Of a stretch of 64,000 bases of DNA, positions 1 through 12,023 are shown piece after piece (the stretch's first letter is position 1; each line of letters opens with the position of its first letter). Below the pieces are notes generated by a model that saw only the letters and a program-made list of their open reading frames with translations, was not told the DNA's origin and did no database searches. Origin of the DNA: Phoenix dactylifera (Eukaryota; Streptophyta; Magnoliopsida; Arecales; Arecaceae); the NCBI RefSeq assembly GCF_009389715.1, contig NC_052409.1:7427605-7491604 (forward strand), given 5' to 3'. A program made the position numbers and the translations under genes.

Positions 1-58
1 TCCAACGTTCGAATTCCGTAATTAGGAGGAAGTTGCGATAAGTCTGTTCCATTCCCTT

Positions 59-257
59 GCAACACGGATAGATTAGTTCAACAAATCTATTAGATGGATT
101 ACTTCAACAAATCTATTAGTTTCGGACTCACGTAATTATTGCAATAAAGTATCGAGATATTTTATTAATTTAGGTTGCAATACGGATGGATTAGTTCAAC
201 AAACCTTCTGACCCAATCGTTGCAATAAAGTATTGAGATATTTCTTTAATTTAGGTT
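59..257. repeat. Interleaved imperfect direct repeats (A-B-A-B)
   Basis: Two different units each occur twice. Unit A (a GCAAYACGGATRGATTAG core followed by TTCAACAAA) is at 59-88 and 177-206. Unit B (TTGCAATAAAGTATYGAGAT core, then an AT-rich tail ending in TTTAGGTT) is at about 138-176 and 219-257. The spacing differs (118 and 81 bp), so this is a segmental duplication with an internal deletion rather than a regular satellite. No coding frame crosses it. Confidence 0.6.
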
Positions 258-947
258 TTGAAGCCGCAATCGGTCGGCACTTGCCGGTCCTAGAATAAAA
301 TAAAATAAATAAAAATAAATAATTGACGATCGTGGACTAAAGCTAGGCTATTACTACAGGCTACCCTAATGGGTCATGATGACGTCAGGCCAACATTTGC
401 GAGTGGGCTTGCTCTCGAGCTAAACCCTAGCCCCTTGCCTAGTTTTGTACACAACCAACCCATTCCATAGTCTGATCTACCAGACCTAGAAAATGACCAG
501 TATTTCTTAGTGAGAGATGGATATAGATGTGTCTAGTGGGTGCAACTACTGACTCATACTTGCTCGGACTTATAAAGGGTCCATGCTGCTTGACAAGTCT
601 AACCTAGCTAGTATGATCGAAACAATTCATCGATGCGCAAATTGCCCGGCGGCTAATCCTTAGGGGGAGAGCATATGGCGACCACTAGAACCAGGGGTGC
701 TAATTGGCTGAATCAAGCTCAGGCTGCTGTCAGGGGTCAAAACTTACAACCAAACCCGACCTACCCTAAACCAAGCTCGGGTTACGTCGATCGAGTCTAG
801 TCGAGCTATTGGCATTTGTTATTACAGACTTTAGTCCTGGCGGGGTGCAATTCAGTCAGGTTAGTTGGAATGGCCACTTCTATCATTTCATATGACCGAC
901 AAGGCTGCTCTCTTCCTTCATTCCTTTTCTTTAACACATATATTTCG
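258..947. other. Intergenic, no gene recognised
   Basis: No convincing coding frame. A short stretch near 745-790 is rich in AACCCGACC-like pyrimidine words, of the kind seen again near 41520-41580 and 47430-47500, and is probably part of a degraded dispersed repeat. Confidence 0.4.
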
Positions 948-1400
948 ATGTTTTTTTTTTTGGGTCAAAACGACATTTCATTTCCAATAAATCAAGATTG
1001 AGTACATCTTGCCAAGTCAAGGGAAAGTAAGAAATGCAATAATGGGAAATACTTGCTAGACTCGTCTAGATAACGTCTCCAGAGTGACGAGCCACATATG
1101 AGGCAACCCAGTCCGCAGCTCTGTTCACCTCACGATACACATGAGCAATCTGGACAGCTAGCATCTCCTGAACCAGCCTACGAGTATCCCGAATCAAAGG
1201 TTGACCGTCACCATATCTATCCACTTTCCGTATCCAGTCAATCACCGTAGCAGAATCTCTCTCAATGCACAATCTGTCGACCCCCAACACACATCTCGCA
1301 TACCGGATGCCCTCCCAGGCAGCTCATAGATCTGCCCCAAACAGTCAATCTAGGTGTGCTCCGACCTCCCGCTGCAATCAATCTGCCATAGGTGCTTGTT
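948..1400 (-). mobile_element. 5'-truncated LINE, 3' UTR and RNase H remnant
   Basis: Read on the minus strand, positions 1420-1066 encode the C-terminal RNase H-like domain of plant LINEs: a GIRYAR stretch, ERDSATVIDW around the catalytic Asp, DRYGDGQPLIRDTRRL, and the terminal HVYREVNRAADWVASY motif. A 3' UTR follows and ends in a run of T on the plus strand at 950-960, which is the poly(A) tail of the element. An in-frame stop lies upstream of GIRYAR and the rest of the LINE is missing, as expected from truncated reverse transcription. The 3' UTR resembles that of the small copy at 47037-47151, so both probably belong to one family. I could not find the TSD. Confidence 0.75.
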
Positions 1401-1599
1401 TACTTTGTAAAAAAAACTTCTGCGGAGAATTTGGGCCGGAACCTCTTTCAAAGGCGAATTGTAGATGGACGTTGAACGGCTCGAGAGAATAGAATTGAGC
1501 TGGGCTCAGCCCGAACTCGACATGGGCTTTTTGTTACATTTTACTGTACGTCAACCTCTCAGGATGAATGCCTCCTAAAATAATATCTATTCGTTGTTC

Positions 1600-1729
1600 A
1601 ACCTGCAGCTCAAGGCTGCAGAAGAGGCATTACTGTCTACAGCTAATCCTACGACTATAGTCTCTGGAATTAATGCAAAAGAGGTGCCAACATCTACTGA
1701 TGTTGCCCTTGCAACCGGCTGCCAGCCTT
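1600..1729 (+). other. Unassigned open stretch, possible gene fragment
   Basis: A frame of about 43 codons runs from a possible splice acceptor (a pyrimidine-rich tract ending in CTGCAG at 1603-1608) to a TAG near 1729. Its composition (KAAEEALLSTANPTT, then VPTSTDVALATG) looks protein-like, but I do not recognise a family. It sits between two LINE tails on opposite strands, so it may be a gene fragment left between insertions or chance. Confidence 0.2.
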
Positions 1730-1849
1730 AGTTGATGCCGTACCTGTGAGTATTAAGATCCTTGTCTTCTTCGTGAGAATAATATTCAAGTAAACGCCCT
1801 TGATGGCCCCATATACTGTTGCAATCTATACACATTACTAGTCAAAAGG

Positions 1850-2213
1850 TTGGACCCAACTGTTGCATGCCAGACGGGAGCTAGGAGCCGACATCCTATT
1901 TCTCGAGAAAAACTTATCCATTGTAATTGATTGGATCTAAGGTACAAACAAGTATAGAGATGGACAATACCCCTTGTTACGGGATATACGTAGATTAGTG
2001 CAGGAGTTCACATCCTGTCAAATAACTCATGTGTATTGGAAGGCGAACAGAACAGCAGACTGGAATGCCTCTTATGTTATCCGGCATTCTAGAGAGGCCA
2101 TCTGATCAGATCCAGCATGTATTTTATATCCTTTATTTTGTTTAGTTGCAGCAGATTATACTCATGTTGGAGTTATATGGGTTCTGATAAAAAAAGAAAA
2201 AAACTATATTCCT
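1850..2213 (+). mobile_element. 5'-truncated LINE, decayed RNase H tail
   Basis: The plus strand encodes a decayed copy of the same RNase H C-terminus: a start-of-helix RRELGAD stretch, NLSIVIDWI followed by an in-frame TAA, YPLLRDIRRLVQEF, THVYWKANRTADW and RHSREAI, then a stop. A short 3' UTR and an A-rich tail (2194-2213) follow. It lies in opposite orientation to the fragment at 948-1400. The TSD was not identified. Confidence 0.7.
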
Positions 2214-4950
2214 ATAGCATGCCACACGAGGAGATTGAAACGAAGTATGAAAGGTATAAATTACTAACCCATTGTGACATGTCGTTGCATTTTTAAGTAA
2301 GACACAGGTTTGTCATCCTCAGAGGATGGGACATCGCCTAGGCCGGGTACGTGCACAGAGATCTAAAAAATATGACAAGATAAGAAGCACCAGTGGAAGC
2401 CAATTTCCTGAACCACACAATTTTGAGTCCGTACCTCCCACCTAATCTCTCTGCATCTGAACTTGTGGAGAGCCTCCCGCCACTCCTTGGTCTCCTCTGC
2501 TGACCATTAACGTGTCAATATTCTAGAACGTCCAAACTGAAGCTCATGACGTAATATCGAGCCTGATCACTTATACATACATACGTACGTATCATGTACA
2601 TACAAATATATATATATATATATATATATAGACATAAATATGCATAAGGCCATTATAAATAACAACACAAAATGGCCATTATGTACAAGTTATAAGCTAT
2701 AATATAAATACCTTAAAACTATTTTAGTTTTAGCAGCTTGGACTATGATAGGATGTTTCTTTCTTTTTATAAAAAGATAATAATGTTGTTATCGAAAAAA
2801 ACACATGCTATAGATCAAAGTTAAGGTTGATAGGTCTAACATATATAAGGTAGCTTACCTTTTTTGAATGACAACCTCCAGAAAGTATTTCAAGTTAATA
2901 GCAGCACAACAACAATAATAACAATAGCAATAATTTTACCTTAAGCAGCCTTGTATGAAAACAACCTCACACTTTTTTTAATTGAAAAGATTAATTCCTC
3001 CAAAATATCCAAAATAAGATGGTATAGTTCATGTAGACTACATGTGAAATTCTAAGGCAATTCAAATTTTTATTTGACCAATAAAATGAAAAAAATGAAT
3101 TCATGAAATGGTAAATTTTCACTTTCATGCCTTTATTAGCTGGCCTTTGAAATGTGCAGTTTGACAATGAAATTATAATCATTTCACAAAATTCTTCAAT
3201 CAAGCTTCAATCTTAGCAAATTCCATCATGCATTTCATCATCTACCTTCACTATCTAAGCCATTGCTATGATGATCTTGGCATAATACATTTCTTAGCCA
3301 ACAACAATTCACCTTAGCAAATTCCATCCACTAGCATAATCTCTCTTATCAAATGACATTTTACCTTGATTTAGTAAATGAACGTAATTGGCTCTATAAG
3401 GCTTTAGCTTGTCTTGGATTCGAGGTTGTTCCTAAAAGATTTCTTTTTCTTTATTTGGACAAGCAGTTGTTGTACATGTTGACTTCTATCGAAACATTCA
3501 TAGGATTTCGCTAATGCCCCTTTCCTGGCATTGATAGGTTTTTAGAAAAAAGAAAATAAATGAGATATTGACTATTTGGTTTGAACATGTAAGATTTGTT
3601 TAGTCATAAGCAAGATATCAATTCTATAAACAAATATTCTTATGACCCAACCACGTCTTTATAGTTTTTTGCATATAACTTCTAATAACTATTAATCGCT
3701 ACTACCCTTCTCATGAGTAAAGTTTAAATCAATATACAATTCATAATATAAATATATTAACATGGAGAAGTATTTTTCTGAAAACATTTTTATTATGCAA
3801 AACAAATTCCCATGTCCCCATATGCTATTTCATGCATATTTTACCATCTTAGAGAAAACTCCTAATAAACAATATATAATGCAAGGAACCACCCATGCTT
3901 AGCTTGTAGCAATATTGAACTCCTTATTTATAACATTTGAAACTGACTCCACATAATCCTCCTTAAAATTGGATGGCTTTCATTTAAAAAAAAAAAAAAG
4001 CTCACATGATGCCACATTATGTAGTATACTAATAGCAAACAAATCTCTTAGGTTTTAGTAAAATAATTATTTCACATTAAAATATCCTTAACCTCAATTT
4101 GTATTTCAGCAGGTGCGTAGAAAGCTCTTAATTTTCATACTAATTGACTTCTAAAACGTTTCTTAGTCGAAGGTGCCTTCTTCTTTTTAAATTTTAAAAA
4201 TAACATAACTTGATCCAAAAAACGAAACAACATTTATATATCGATCGGGTTCAAGCAGGGAACTTTTTTTTGGTCCTAGCCTAGTCTTTGAGTGCAACTT
4301 TAAGCAAAATAATAAGAGTTAATGACCCTCCCCAACTAATGACTCACGAGTAGATAGGCAAACTGGAATTACGTACGCGTGCCGCAAGAGAATCTAGGAA
4401 ACAGAGAGCAGGTATCAATCTGCCAACTGTCTATGCATATCAAATAGGACATAATTTAGTTCCATGAATTAGTTTTCCCAGGAGCTCGGGCTAGATGGTT
4501 GACAGAGCTTGCGCCACATCAGCTGGTTTGCCAACAATAACCCTGCTTGTACTACGATGTGATCTAGCGAGACAGAGTCATATTCAAATCCAATAATTAA
4601 GTCGTAACAAAACGGGTCTACCTTCATTGACGATCCATGGTCCCTCTTTGACATGCATCTTGTGGTCAGGAGCTCATAGCTTGGAACTCACCGACTAAAC
4701 CACGTCCCCTTATGCATTCAATTGGTCTATTTCCACATTTCCGACCCCAACCAGAAACATTTATACTAAAACGATCTTGTGGTCGAGGAACTGGTTGCCG
4801 TGTCATATAATACTCGGCTAGTCACCTCATCTCCCAGTGGCCCCATGCAGGAAAGCCTCACGTTCTTTGACGCAGAGCTAATGATTGGAGCGCCGTTTTG
4901 ACCCTCTCCTTCTCCATCTCCTATCTCTCTGACTGAGAGCGTGGCCTCGG
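2214..4950. other. AT-rich intergenic region, no gene
   Basis: No reading frame with protein character. It contains an (AT)n run at about 2607-2632 and many A/T homopolymers. From about 4750 the GC content rises toward the lipase promoter. Confidence 0.6.
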
Positions 4951-4960
4951 GCTTGCGCGC

Positions 4961-5129
4961 CACGTGTCCTTCCCCGTCTCAAAAGTCCATCTTACTCTCG
5001 GTTTCCATGCCTCCCCAGCAACCCTCGTCCTTCTCGGCGCGTATCCAAAAAATCCGTCACCTTTTCTCTCCCTGGCCCACCATACCGACCTCCGTCCCAT
5101 CTCCCCCTCTCGCTCTCTCGTCTATAAAT
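4961..5129 (+). promoter_or_regulatory. Promoter of the DAD1-like gene: G-box and TATA box
   Basis: A TATAAAT box at 5123-5129 is followed by about 140 bp without an ATG after the expected start of transcription near 5155, so the first ATG met is 5270. A perfect G-box (CACGTG) is at 4961-4966. G-boxes are bound by bHLH factors such as MYC2 in jasmonate signalling, which would suit a jasmonate-biosynthesis gene; that link is inference. CT-rich stretches at 5040-5120 are typical of plant core promoters. Confidence 0.6.
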
Positions 5130-5269
5130 CTCATGAATGGCCATGGCCTTTGGAGCCCGCACCACCGACAAGTTTAGCAGCAGCACCAGAAGCCGCTGAA
5201 TACTATACAACAGGGCGTTCTACTGCTGCTGTCTGAAATCTAACTGTTTATAATAGGAAACGAAACAAA

Positions 5270-6466
5270 ATGAGAGTTGCCATTGGTGCCACTCGTCATG
5301 GCTCTCTGCCGACAGCCCGGCGGCGCCGCTCCCTGATCACCACCTGCTCCACCTCTTCTGATTCTTCGAAACGGTGTCCGTCTACTGTCAGGATCGGCAG
5401 ACAGTGGATGGAGTACCAGGGTGCCAACAACTGGGACGGCCTCCTCGACCCGCTCGATGACACGCTCCGCTCCGAGATCGTCCGCTATGGCGAGTTTGTC
5501 CAGGCTGCCTACACCTGCTTCGACTTCGATCCCTCCTCCCCCTCCTACGCTACCTGCCGCTTCCCCAGGCACTCATTCCTCCGCCGCTCCGGTCTCCCCT
5601 GCACCGGCTACCGCGTCACCCGCAATCTCCACGCCACCTCCGGCATTCGGCTCCCCCGCTGGGCCCGCGCTGCTTCGACCTGGCTCTCCCGCCGCTCCAG
5701 CTGGATCGGCTACGTCGCCGTCTGCCAGGACGAGGACGAGATCGCTCGCCTCGGTCGGCGCGACATTGTCGTCGCCTTCCGCGGCACCGCAACCTGCCTC
5801 GAGTGGCTCGAGAACCTCCGGGCCACTCTCACCCACCTCCCTTGCCCCTTCCCACCCTCAGCCTCCCAGCCGGAGCCAATGGTACAGCGTGGGTTCTGGA
5901 GCCTCTTCACCTCCCCCGGCTCTATCCGCCGGTGCCTCCGGGACGAGGTGCGCGATGAGATCGCCCGGCTCCTCGACGCCTACGGAGGCAAAGGCCAGCC
6001 CCTCAGCCTGACAGTCACCGGTCACAGCCTCGGCGCCGCGCTCGCAGTCCTCACCGCTTACGACATCACGACGACGTTCCAAGACGCGCCGATGGTCACT
6101 GTGGTTTCGTTCGGGGGACCGCGCGTCGGCAACGCCAGCTTCTGCCGCCGGCTGGAAGAACGAGGGGGCAAGGTGCTGAGGATCGTGAACACGCAAGACA
6201 TCATAACCAAGGTCCCCGGGTTCGTCATCGACGACAACAATGTGAAGGAGGAGGACAGCAGCGAAGGCGTGATACCGAGCTGGCTGCTGTCAAAGACAGG
6301 GTGGGTCTACGCCGACATCGGCCGCGAGCTCCGTGTCGACGGTCGGCGGACGGCCAATGTGGTGGCCTGCCACGACCTCAGCGTCTACCTCAACCTTGTG
6401 AACCAGCTCAGTGCCAAGTGCCCCTTCCGGTCATTAGCCACGCAAGCGATGGCCGGTCAGCGATGA
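5270..6466 (+). CDS. DAD1: DAD1-type chloroplast phospholipase A1 (lipase class 3)
   Basis: Intact single-exon gene of 398 codons. Family members cut acyl chains from the sn-1 position of plastid glycerolipids; DAD1 releases linolenic acid for jasmonate synthesis and anther dehiscence. The first 35-40 residues are rich in Arg, Ser and Thr and lack acidic residues until about residue 31, as in a chloroplast transit peptide. Then come the class I PLA1 signatures: WMEYQGANNWDGLLDPLD, RYGEFVQAAY, SSWIGYVAVC and VVAFRGTATCLEWLENLRA. The nucleophile is Ser253 in GHSLG; the expected partners are Asp310 (in NTQDIITKVPG) and His368 (in ACHDL). The TCRFPRHSF and ATSGIRLPRW stretches favour the DAD1 (PLA1-I alpha) subgroup over the beta and gamma subgroups. 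The start is the first ATG after the TATA box. High GC and no introns fit monocot members. Neighbours are unrelated, and no frame damage is visible. Confidence 0.93.
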   Translation: MRVAIGATRHGSLPTARRRRSLITTCSTSSDSSKRCPSTVRIGRQWMEYQGANNWDGLLDPLDDTLRSEIVRYGEFVQAAYTCFDFDPSSPSYATCRFPRHSFLRRSGLPCTGYRVTRNLHATSGIRLPRWARAASTWLSRRSSWIGYVAVCQDEDEIARLGRRDIVVAFRGTATCLEWLENLRATLTHLPCPFPPSASQPEPMVQRGFWSLFTSPGSIRRCLRDEVRDEIARLLDAYGGKGQPLSLTVTGHSLGAALAVLTAYDITTTFQDAPMVTVVSFGGPRVGNASFCRRLEERGGKVLRIVNTQDIITKVPGFVIDDNNVKEEDSSEGVIPSWLLSKTGWVYADIGRELRVDGRRTANVVACHDLSVYLNLVNQLSAKCPFRSLATQAMAGQR

Positions 6467-6570
6467 CTCCGTTCATCTTTTTTCCGGGACAGTCTCATTT
6501 TGTTTCAAGTACAGCACCAATGTGTTCCCTTTTCCCATTGTTCTTGTACGTATGGAAGAATCGAAAGCGA

Positions 6571-6576
6571 AATAAA
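6571..6576 (+). terminator. Polyadenylation signal AATAAA
   Basis: AATAAA lies 105 bp after the lipase stop codon, in a suitable position to direct 3' end formation of that transcript. Confidence 0.5.
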
Positions 6577-6599
6577 AGAGATGGTTCTTAGAGGAAGAA

Positions 6600-8160
6600 A
6601 GGAAAAAGAGCACGGAAAATGGAAAAGGGCTTCCTTGTCTCGTTATGGTGGGGTAGGTGGGTGTGGCCTAGCTTTAACGACCCCATGGGATATTTCAAAG
6701 TATGAGACTTTGGCCTTCGTAAAGTAAGAGCTCTGAAAGGTTTATGAACAAAGGGTTTGACTTCAGACGAGAAGGTTCGAGCTTTCTTCTTGTTCTCATT
6801 GTAGCCGTTTGTAGCCGAAAGTGGTGCGAGGGTGCATGGTGATCCTGAGTGAGGCATTTAATGGAATGGAGTTTGATAGGGATGAGTGGTCGGAGACTGT
6901 TATCATGCAAGCCGCAATCTCAGCGGCCAAACACCTTAGCTTTCGGCTTCACTGGTCAGACTTCACGGTCGCGTCTTTAAGTGAGCTTATCAGGTTTTTA
7001 CCATGTGTAATTCGTTGATATATACCAACAATTACCCTATACTGGCGTACAGGCTTTGGACTCCACGAGTGCATGGTGCTACTACACACGCATTGGCAGC
7101 TGCACGATGCATCACAAGATGCGTGAAATGTAAAGATATATCAAAACTGCAAGTCCATGATACATACCTCATTGTGTTGAGTGATTGAATTGTACCACAA
7201 ATATATATAGGACATTGCTCCTTTTCTGAACGTACTCTCATCTGTGCAAGATTTTATACTGTGAAAATATATCTGCCCAAAGAGGTAACGAAAGGGATGG
7301 ACACTGCCAAATGGCCGGCGAGTTTAATATTAACTACGTACTAATTACGTTTCACAATCCAATGCAACCTCATGAATGGACATGTACGTATCTCATCAAC
7401 TCTCTTCTTTCTTTTCTTCAATCGCTTGTGCTCCTTGCTATTTCGATGCTGGTGAGGTTGTTTCTTCTTGTTTTTTGGCTAGCACTACCATTCGTACTTA
7501 GGTTGAAATCTTGCTTCTCATAGATCTTTGGCCTTGCTGGCTCTCCTCATTTTTCTCCCAGGTCCCCCGTAGCTTGGTGTGCTAAGAGTCAACTTTGATG
7601 AATCTGTTAGCAATTACAGACATTTAGATTTTTTTTTTCTTTCTTGAATAGAAATTCATCCAATTCTAGATAGGGATTTTGGTGGAACCCAACCTGGGCT
7701 ATTAGATCATATATGCTCTTATAGCCTCTCTTTTCCAAGTGATTTTCCCATGAATGAACCACTTGAGTTCAGAAAACTAAAATCAAGAAACTTCACACGC
7801 TCAGGGATCTTAATTGGATCGAGACATGGTATGTTGCCTTAGAATCTTCCACCTATACATATTCAATTCGATATTCACGTACTTACGGCATTGTTGCATC
7901 GACTGAGAAGCTCCATTTCCTTCTAAGGTCTGGTATACTTGTTGCGAGGCAAACATGTGTTACCAACTTGTTTGCATTTCATGATAAACTTGTTTTGTGG
8001 TCCACAAACCTCTTGGTTGATTGCAAGACTGCATCTTAGAGATTTAGAGGCCTCTAATTACTTTTTCTAAAAACAAAAGATGGAAAAAGATCTAGCTAGC
8101 ACAAGGATTGGCCGCTCGATCCAATCCTATGTTTAATCCATTGAAAGATTCCTAACACCT
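6600..8160. other. Intergenic, no gene recognised
   Basis: Short open frames only, none with domain character. Composition is near average, with a few pyrimidine-rich stretches (7385-7440). Confidence 0.5.
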
Positions 8161-8164
8161 CCAC

Positions 8165-9230
8165 TCCCTTGCTTATGCCTTGCTGGTGCCATTGTATCAC
8201 GCGTCACGGTCCTCGGTCGGTTTGCTACACCAACGATGAGCCGAGCTTATCTTCTTCCCCTAAAAATCTCATAAATACCCCAATTTCCCTCCACTCAATC
8301 CACCGTGAAGCCTCTCCTCCCTCCTTCTTCTCCGATGGCTGGGGTGCTACCCCAACCGAGCGCCACCACCCGAAGCCCCTTCTTTTTTGTCTAGTTTTTT
8401 CATTCCTCTCTTTCACTGTTCTGTGATCCATCTCTTTCCGTCGAAAGCTGCCACTGCTGCGAGATCTACTACCGTCTGCCAGTGAGTCCCCCGCCTTGAC
8501 TTGCTTCTTCCTTGGCCATGGGAGCTGCCACTTTGGGCAGCTAGGGGCGCTGCCCTTCCCTCCTGTTCCATTTTCCCCTTGTGCATGGCTGAACCATTGT
8601 GGCCATCTCGCTACCAGTCGCACCACCTTGCCGTGAGCCGCTGGCCGGGCCACCACCAAGCCATCGACCAGCCCTCAACCTCTTCTCTCTCATCCTTTTC
8701 TCATTTTATCCTCTTCTTCCTCTTCTAATTGTTTATTTCTATTCATTTTTTTAATTTGTTTACTTATGGATTAGTTTATCAAATCTTTTTCTCTCTCTCT
8801 TGATTTATGGGCCAGACATGATGATTGATCAATGTTGACCCGTGTCATTGATAACCAAATCCATACCCCTGATTTGACCTAGACTGATATTCTCTCTCTT
8901 TTCCTTCTTTCTCTCTTTAGATAGGCTCAAGGATCCTAGTGTAAGCCTTGCTTTTCTTATTACTCGGATCCAAGTTGATCTTGTGTGGAGGCCCTAAACC
9001 ACCTTGGTATCCAGGCAATAGATTGACCCATTATCTCGGCGCCAGCTGGATCTTTTTAAAATTTAGCCACTATTGATCTCTATCGAGCTATCTAAATCAT
9101 GTCTGAATTTGACTAGTTGAGTTCACTTTGTTCGGACCAATCCGGGCATCGGACACTGCTACTTGACCAATCTAACTAGGAGCATGAGGCCGTATTTCTA
9201 ATAGTATATTGATTTTTTTTTGGCTTCGTT
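8165..9230 (+). other. Possible solo LTR or promoter-like remnant
   Basis: A TATA-like ATAAATA box (8271-8277) is followed by a pyrimidine-rich, GC-richer leader (8280-8730) and then an AT-rich tail with CT runs. This resembles the promoter/R region of a large LTR, but I see no paired copy, primer-binding site or TSD. The antisense frame at 8225-8659 has no recognisable domain and is probably a compositional shadow. Confidence 0.2.
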
Positions 9231-9520
9231 TGGTTTCTAAGATGGCATACAGCGGCCAGAAGTGTATCTCATCTGGATGCCGTAGTTAGATGTCGGTTTG
9301 TGGCAGAAGACTAGCTCGTCCCCTGATGTGGTGGTTTTCGTGAAGGTACATTTTTTATTTTTGTTTTTTGCTAAAACTATTTTACAATGACAAGAACGGT
9401 ACAACTTCTTTGGACAAGAAGCCCACCTCGCTGGGGTAGTCTTCCCCCTGGAACAAAAGCCCGGACTGGAGGAAGGTCTCATTCGAAGAACCATCTATGC
9501 TTCACCCACCCGCAAGGGCC

Positions 9521-9583
9521 TATAAATACCCACCTGAGGCATTGCCTCTCAGCTCATTCCTTCATTCGATCGTTCGCCCTCCA

Positions 9584-9640
<57 letters not shown>

Positions 9641-9644
9641 ATAA
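9521..9644 (+). promoter_or_regulatory. TATA box and GA-rich 5' UTR of the dioxygenase
   Basis: TATAAAT at 9521-9527 is 118 bp upstream of the ATG at 9645. The presumed leader contains a (GA)n run at 9587-9634. GA/CT repeats in leaders are common in plants and can bind BBR/BPC factors. This promoter is now separated from the rest of its gene by the LINE. Confidence 0.55.
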
Positions 9645-9646
9645 TG

Positions 9647-9662
9647 AACACTCTAGTGGAAA
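9647..9662 (+). repeat. LINE target-site duplication, left copy
   Basis: AACACTCTAGTGGAAA at 9647-9662 is repeated exactly at 16183-16198, directly after the LINE poly(A). It overlaps codons 2-6 of the dioxygenase. Confidence 0.92.
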
Positions 9663-9685
9663 AAGATGACCATGCTTGCAATAGT

Positions 9686-9735
<50 letters not shown>

Positions 9736-10096
9736 CCGCATCAATAGTCGTGCGATCTGTGAGGCATTCCATCGAATAGGCGTGGGACGCAAAGATGGAT
9801 GGAATCGGATCGAAAGGGAAGGAGCCTCTAGAACCAGTGAAGGTGAGTAACCAAGCCCCCCTGCAGCAAAGGGCCCATCTTGGGCAGAGGTGACTAGGGG
9901 CGTGACGAGGCAGGCAATGTGGACCAACGACCGGATCTCCGGTGAAGAGCTGGGAGCACTGCAGTGAACATTCACGGAGGTCTTCGAGATGCCAGCTGAG
10001 CTGTTGGAGAAGACGAGTGCCTGGCGGAGCTCGACGGTTTTCATTTGGAGCATCGGAAGGAAGGTCCCAGTCGAACGGGTGGCGAGAAAGGTGCAA

Positions 10097-11825
10097 CGGA
10101 GTTGAAATCTGGCTTATGAGGTGGAGTGCTTCACCATGTCGGATGGTGTTATTGCCGTCCGGTTCGCTTGTGAGGAGGATCGAGAGGCCACCCTATTGTG
10201 TGGTCCGAGGTTGGTGGCCGGACAACTATTTGTCATTGAGAGATGGAGGCCGAACTACATTACCGGATCCTCCAAGGTCGGGAGGGTGGTGGTGTGGCTC
10301 CGACTTCCCATTTGCCGCTGGACTACTGGGAGAAGGAGATAATACTCCGCTTGGCGGCGAAGGCAGGGAGACCTCTAGCTTTGGACAGTGCCACGGATCA
10401 AGGGAAGAAGCGGGGCTTCGCAAGGGTGAAGGTTGAACTGGATATAAGTGCTCCTCTCAAGCCAGGTATGTTCATCAACGGTATTGTGGAAGGGTGTGAA
10501 GGAAAGTTTTGGCAGGCATTCGCGTATGAAAACTTGCCAGAATACTGCTTTAAATGTGGGCGAGTTGGCCATGGAAGGGCTAGCTGGGTCTCAGCCCCTG
10601 CTACGGTAGGTGTGGAGAAGATAGGAGGAAACCAGAGTGAAGGAAGTGCCGGAGAAGGAAGGAACTCTATGAAGGATACTATTCCGGGGGCTGGGGGGGA
10701 ATGGAGACGGAGAAGAAGGAACCTTTGTTGTATGGCCCATAGTTGGCTACACATCGCCTTGGACACGGAAGGGCGCCTAAACTGGACAGCCGGAAGGGGA
10801 AGAAGGGCTCGACCAGTTCCGGCACGACACAGGGCCCCCCTGTTGCAGTTCCAAATCTCCCCGGAAAGGGGTTGAGCTTGTCCATCTCTACGTCGGATTC
10901 GGAGGGGTGGCAGAATCCATCCAGAGTGGCGCGGTGGAGGTCGCCGGAGAAGGCAACGGCGGGCGACTCGTTGGGCGGAGGCACGACTCTGATCGACTCC
11001 CCAAGAGGCGGACGCACCGCTGGGACGATGGATCATTCGGAGGAGCCCATTGGGCGGGGCCCATTTGAGGGCCTAATGGAGTCCAACAGGCCGGGCCCAG
11101 GTGCTATTACGGGGGGAGCGCCCAGTAGACCAGGCCCAAGTCCTTTCAAAAAGCTCAGTGACATCCCCAAGGGGCGACCGACCGAGGATGGCTCGGCGTC
11201 ATCGTCTTCGTGCAGGCCCCTGCTCCCAGGAACGGTTGGTCCGGCAACCTCCCGCCCGATGCGAAGGGGGGAAGGAGACCACCGGCGGGGCCGCAGCCCG
11301 CCTCCACCTTTGGCGGCAATAGGTGCCCGCTGGACTGGACATGGGAGACAGCCGTGGACACCCAAGGAGCCGCGGAGGGATGTGTCTCGGGTAGTGCCAG
11401 CAATGGCTGGGTGGCGGAAGAGGACTGCAACGAGGCAGAACTCCGGCGAGTTAGACGAACCCATGGTTGGACAGGGGAGGTCGACAATGCTGGGTGAAGG
11501 GAATGATGCACCAGGAGTGGGAGAGGGGGATGGCCTTGACGGGAGCTCGGTGGGCAAGGTGTGCCGGCTGGTACGCTCTAACAATGATGGAGCTGGGGGA
11601 GGGCCTGGGGAGGTCGATGAGGCCTGGCGGCCACTTTTCTTCCCTTCACCGGCTATGCAAACCAAGCATCATCCAAAGCTTCCCGATCCTGTAGCGTGCC
11701 ATTTGGCACGGGTAATAATGAGAGGAGATATTTCTATGGAAAGCATGGTGCAGAGAGGTGAGTCTAGTTGCAGTTATAGGAAGAAGATTGATAGAGGGCA
11801 GCAGGGGGGAAGTTGGGTGCTGTGA
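10097..11825 (+). pseudogene. LINE ORF1 (nucleic-acid-binding protein), broken
   Basis: Read in successive frames, the protein shows the plant LINE ORF1 pattern. DUF4283 features run from about 10121 (GVIAVRFACEEDREATLL, AGQLFVIERWRPNY, VWLRLP). After a frameshift near 10312-10320 come PLDYWEKEIILRLAAKAGRPLALD, a KKRGFARVKVELD stretch, FAYENLPEYC and a zinc knuckle at about 10547-10590. The last knuckle Cys is replaced by Trp (CFKCGRVGHGRASW). A long Pro/Gly/Arg-rich tail follows (10743-11825). Such proteins bind LINE RNA and carry it back to the genome. This copy is inactive, since the frames do not join and the knuckle is altered. Confidence 0.75.
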
Positions 11826-12023
11826 GGAAGGACCTGTAGACCTAGCATGCCAGTTGGCACAGGTCAACAATGAAGGAAGGCACCTCCAGTTGTTACTCCA
11901 TAAGATGGATTCAGTAAGAGGCGCAAATCACAATGGTGTGGTGAGTGAAGGGGGAAGGAATTTGGAGGAAGCTTGTGGCAATGGGTCCGGGGGAGTGGGC
12001 CATGCCGCATCATCGAGTGCATC

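Noticed and set aside
5240-6240. Antisense frames opposite the lipase gene (5240-5572, 5573-5836, 5858-6196)
   Set aside because: They mirror the high-GC coding strand and have no domain; the sense frame explains the region.
8225-8659. Antisense 144-codon frame in the pyrimidine-rich region
   Set aside because: Low-complexity composition with no family features; treated as a possible LTR remnant.
9562-10096. Frames with Arg-Glu or Ser-Leu runs over the GA/CT repeats
   Set aside because: Repetitive translation of (GA)n; the only real coding part is the dioxygenase start at 9645 and, further on, LINE ORF1.
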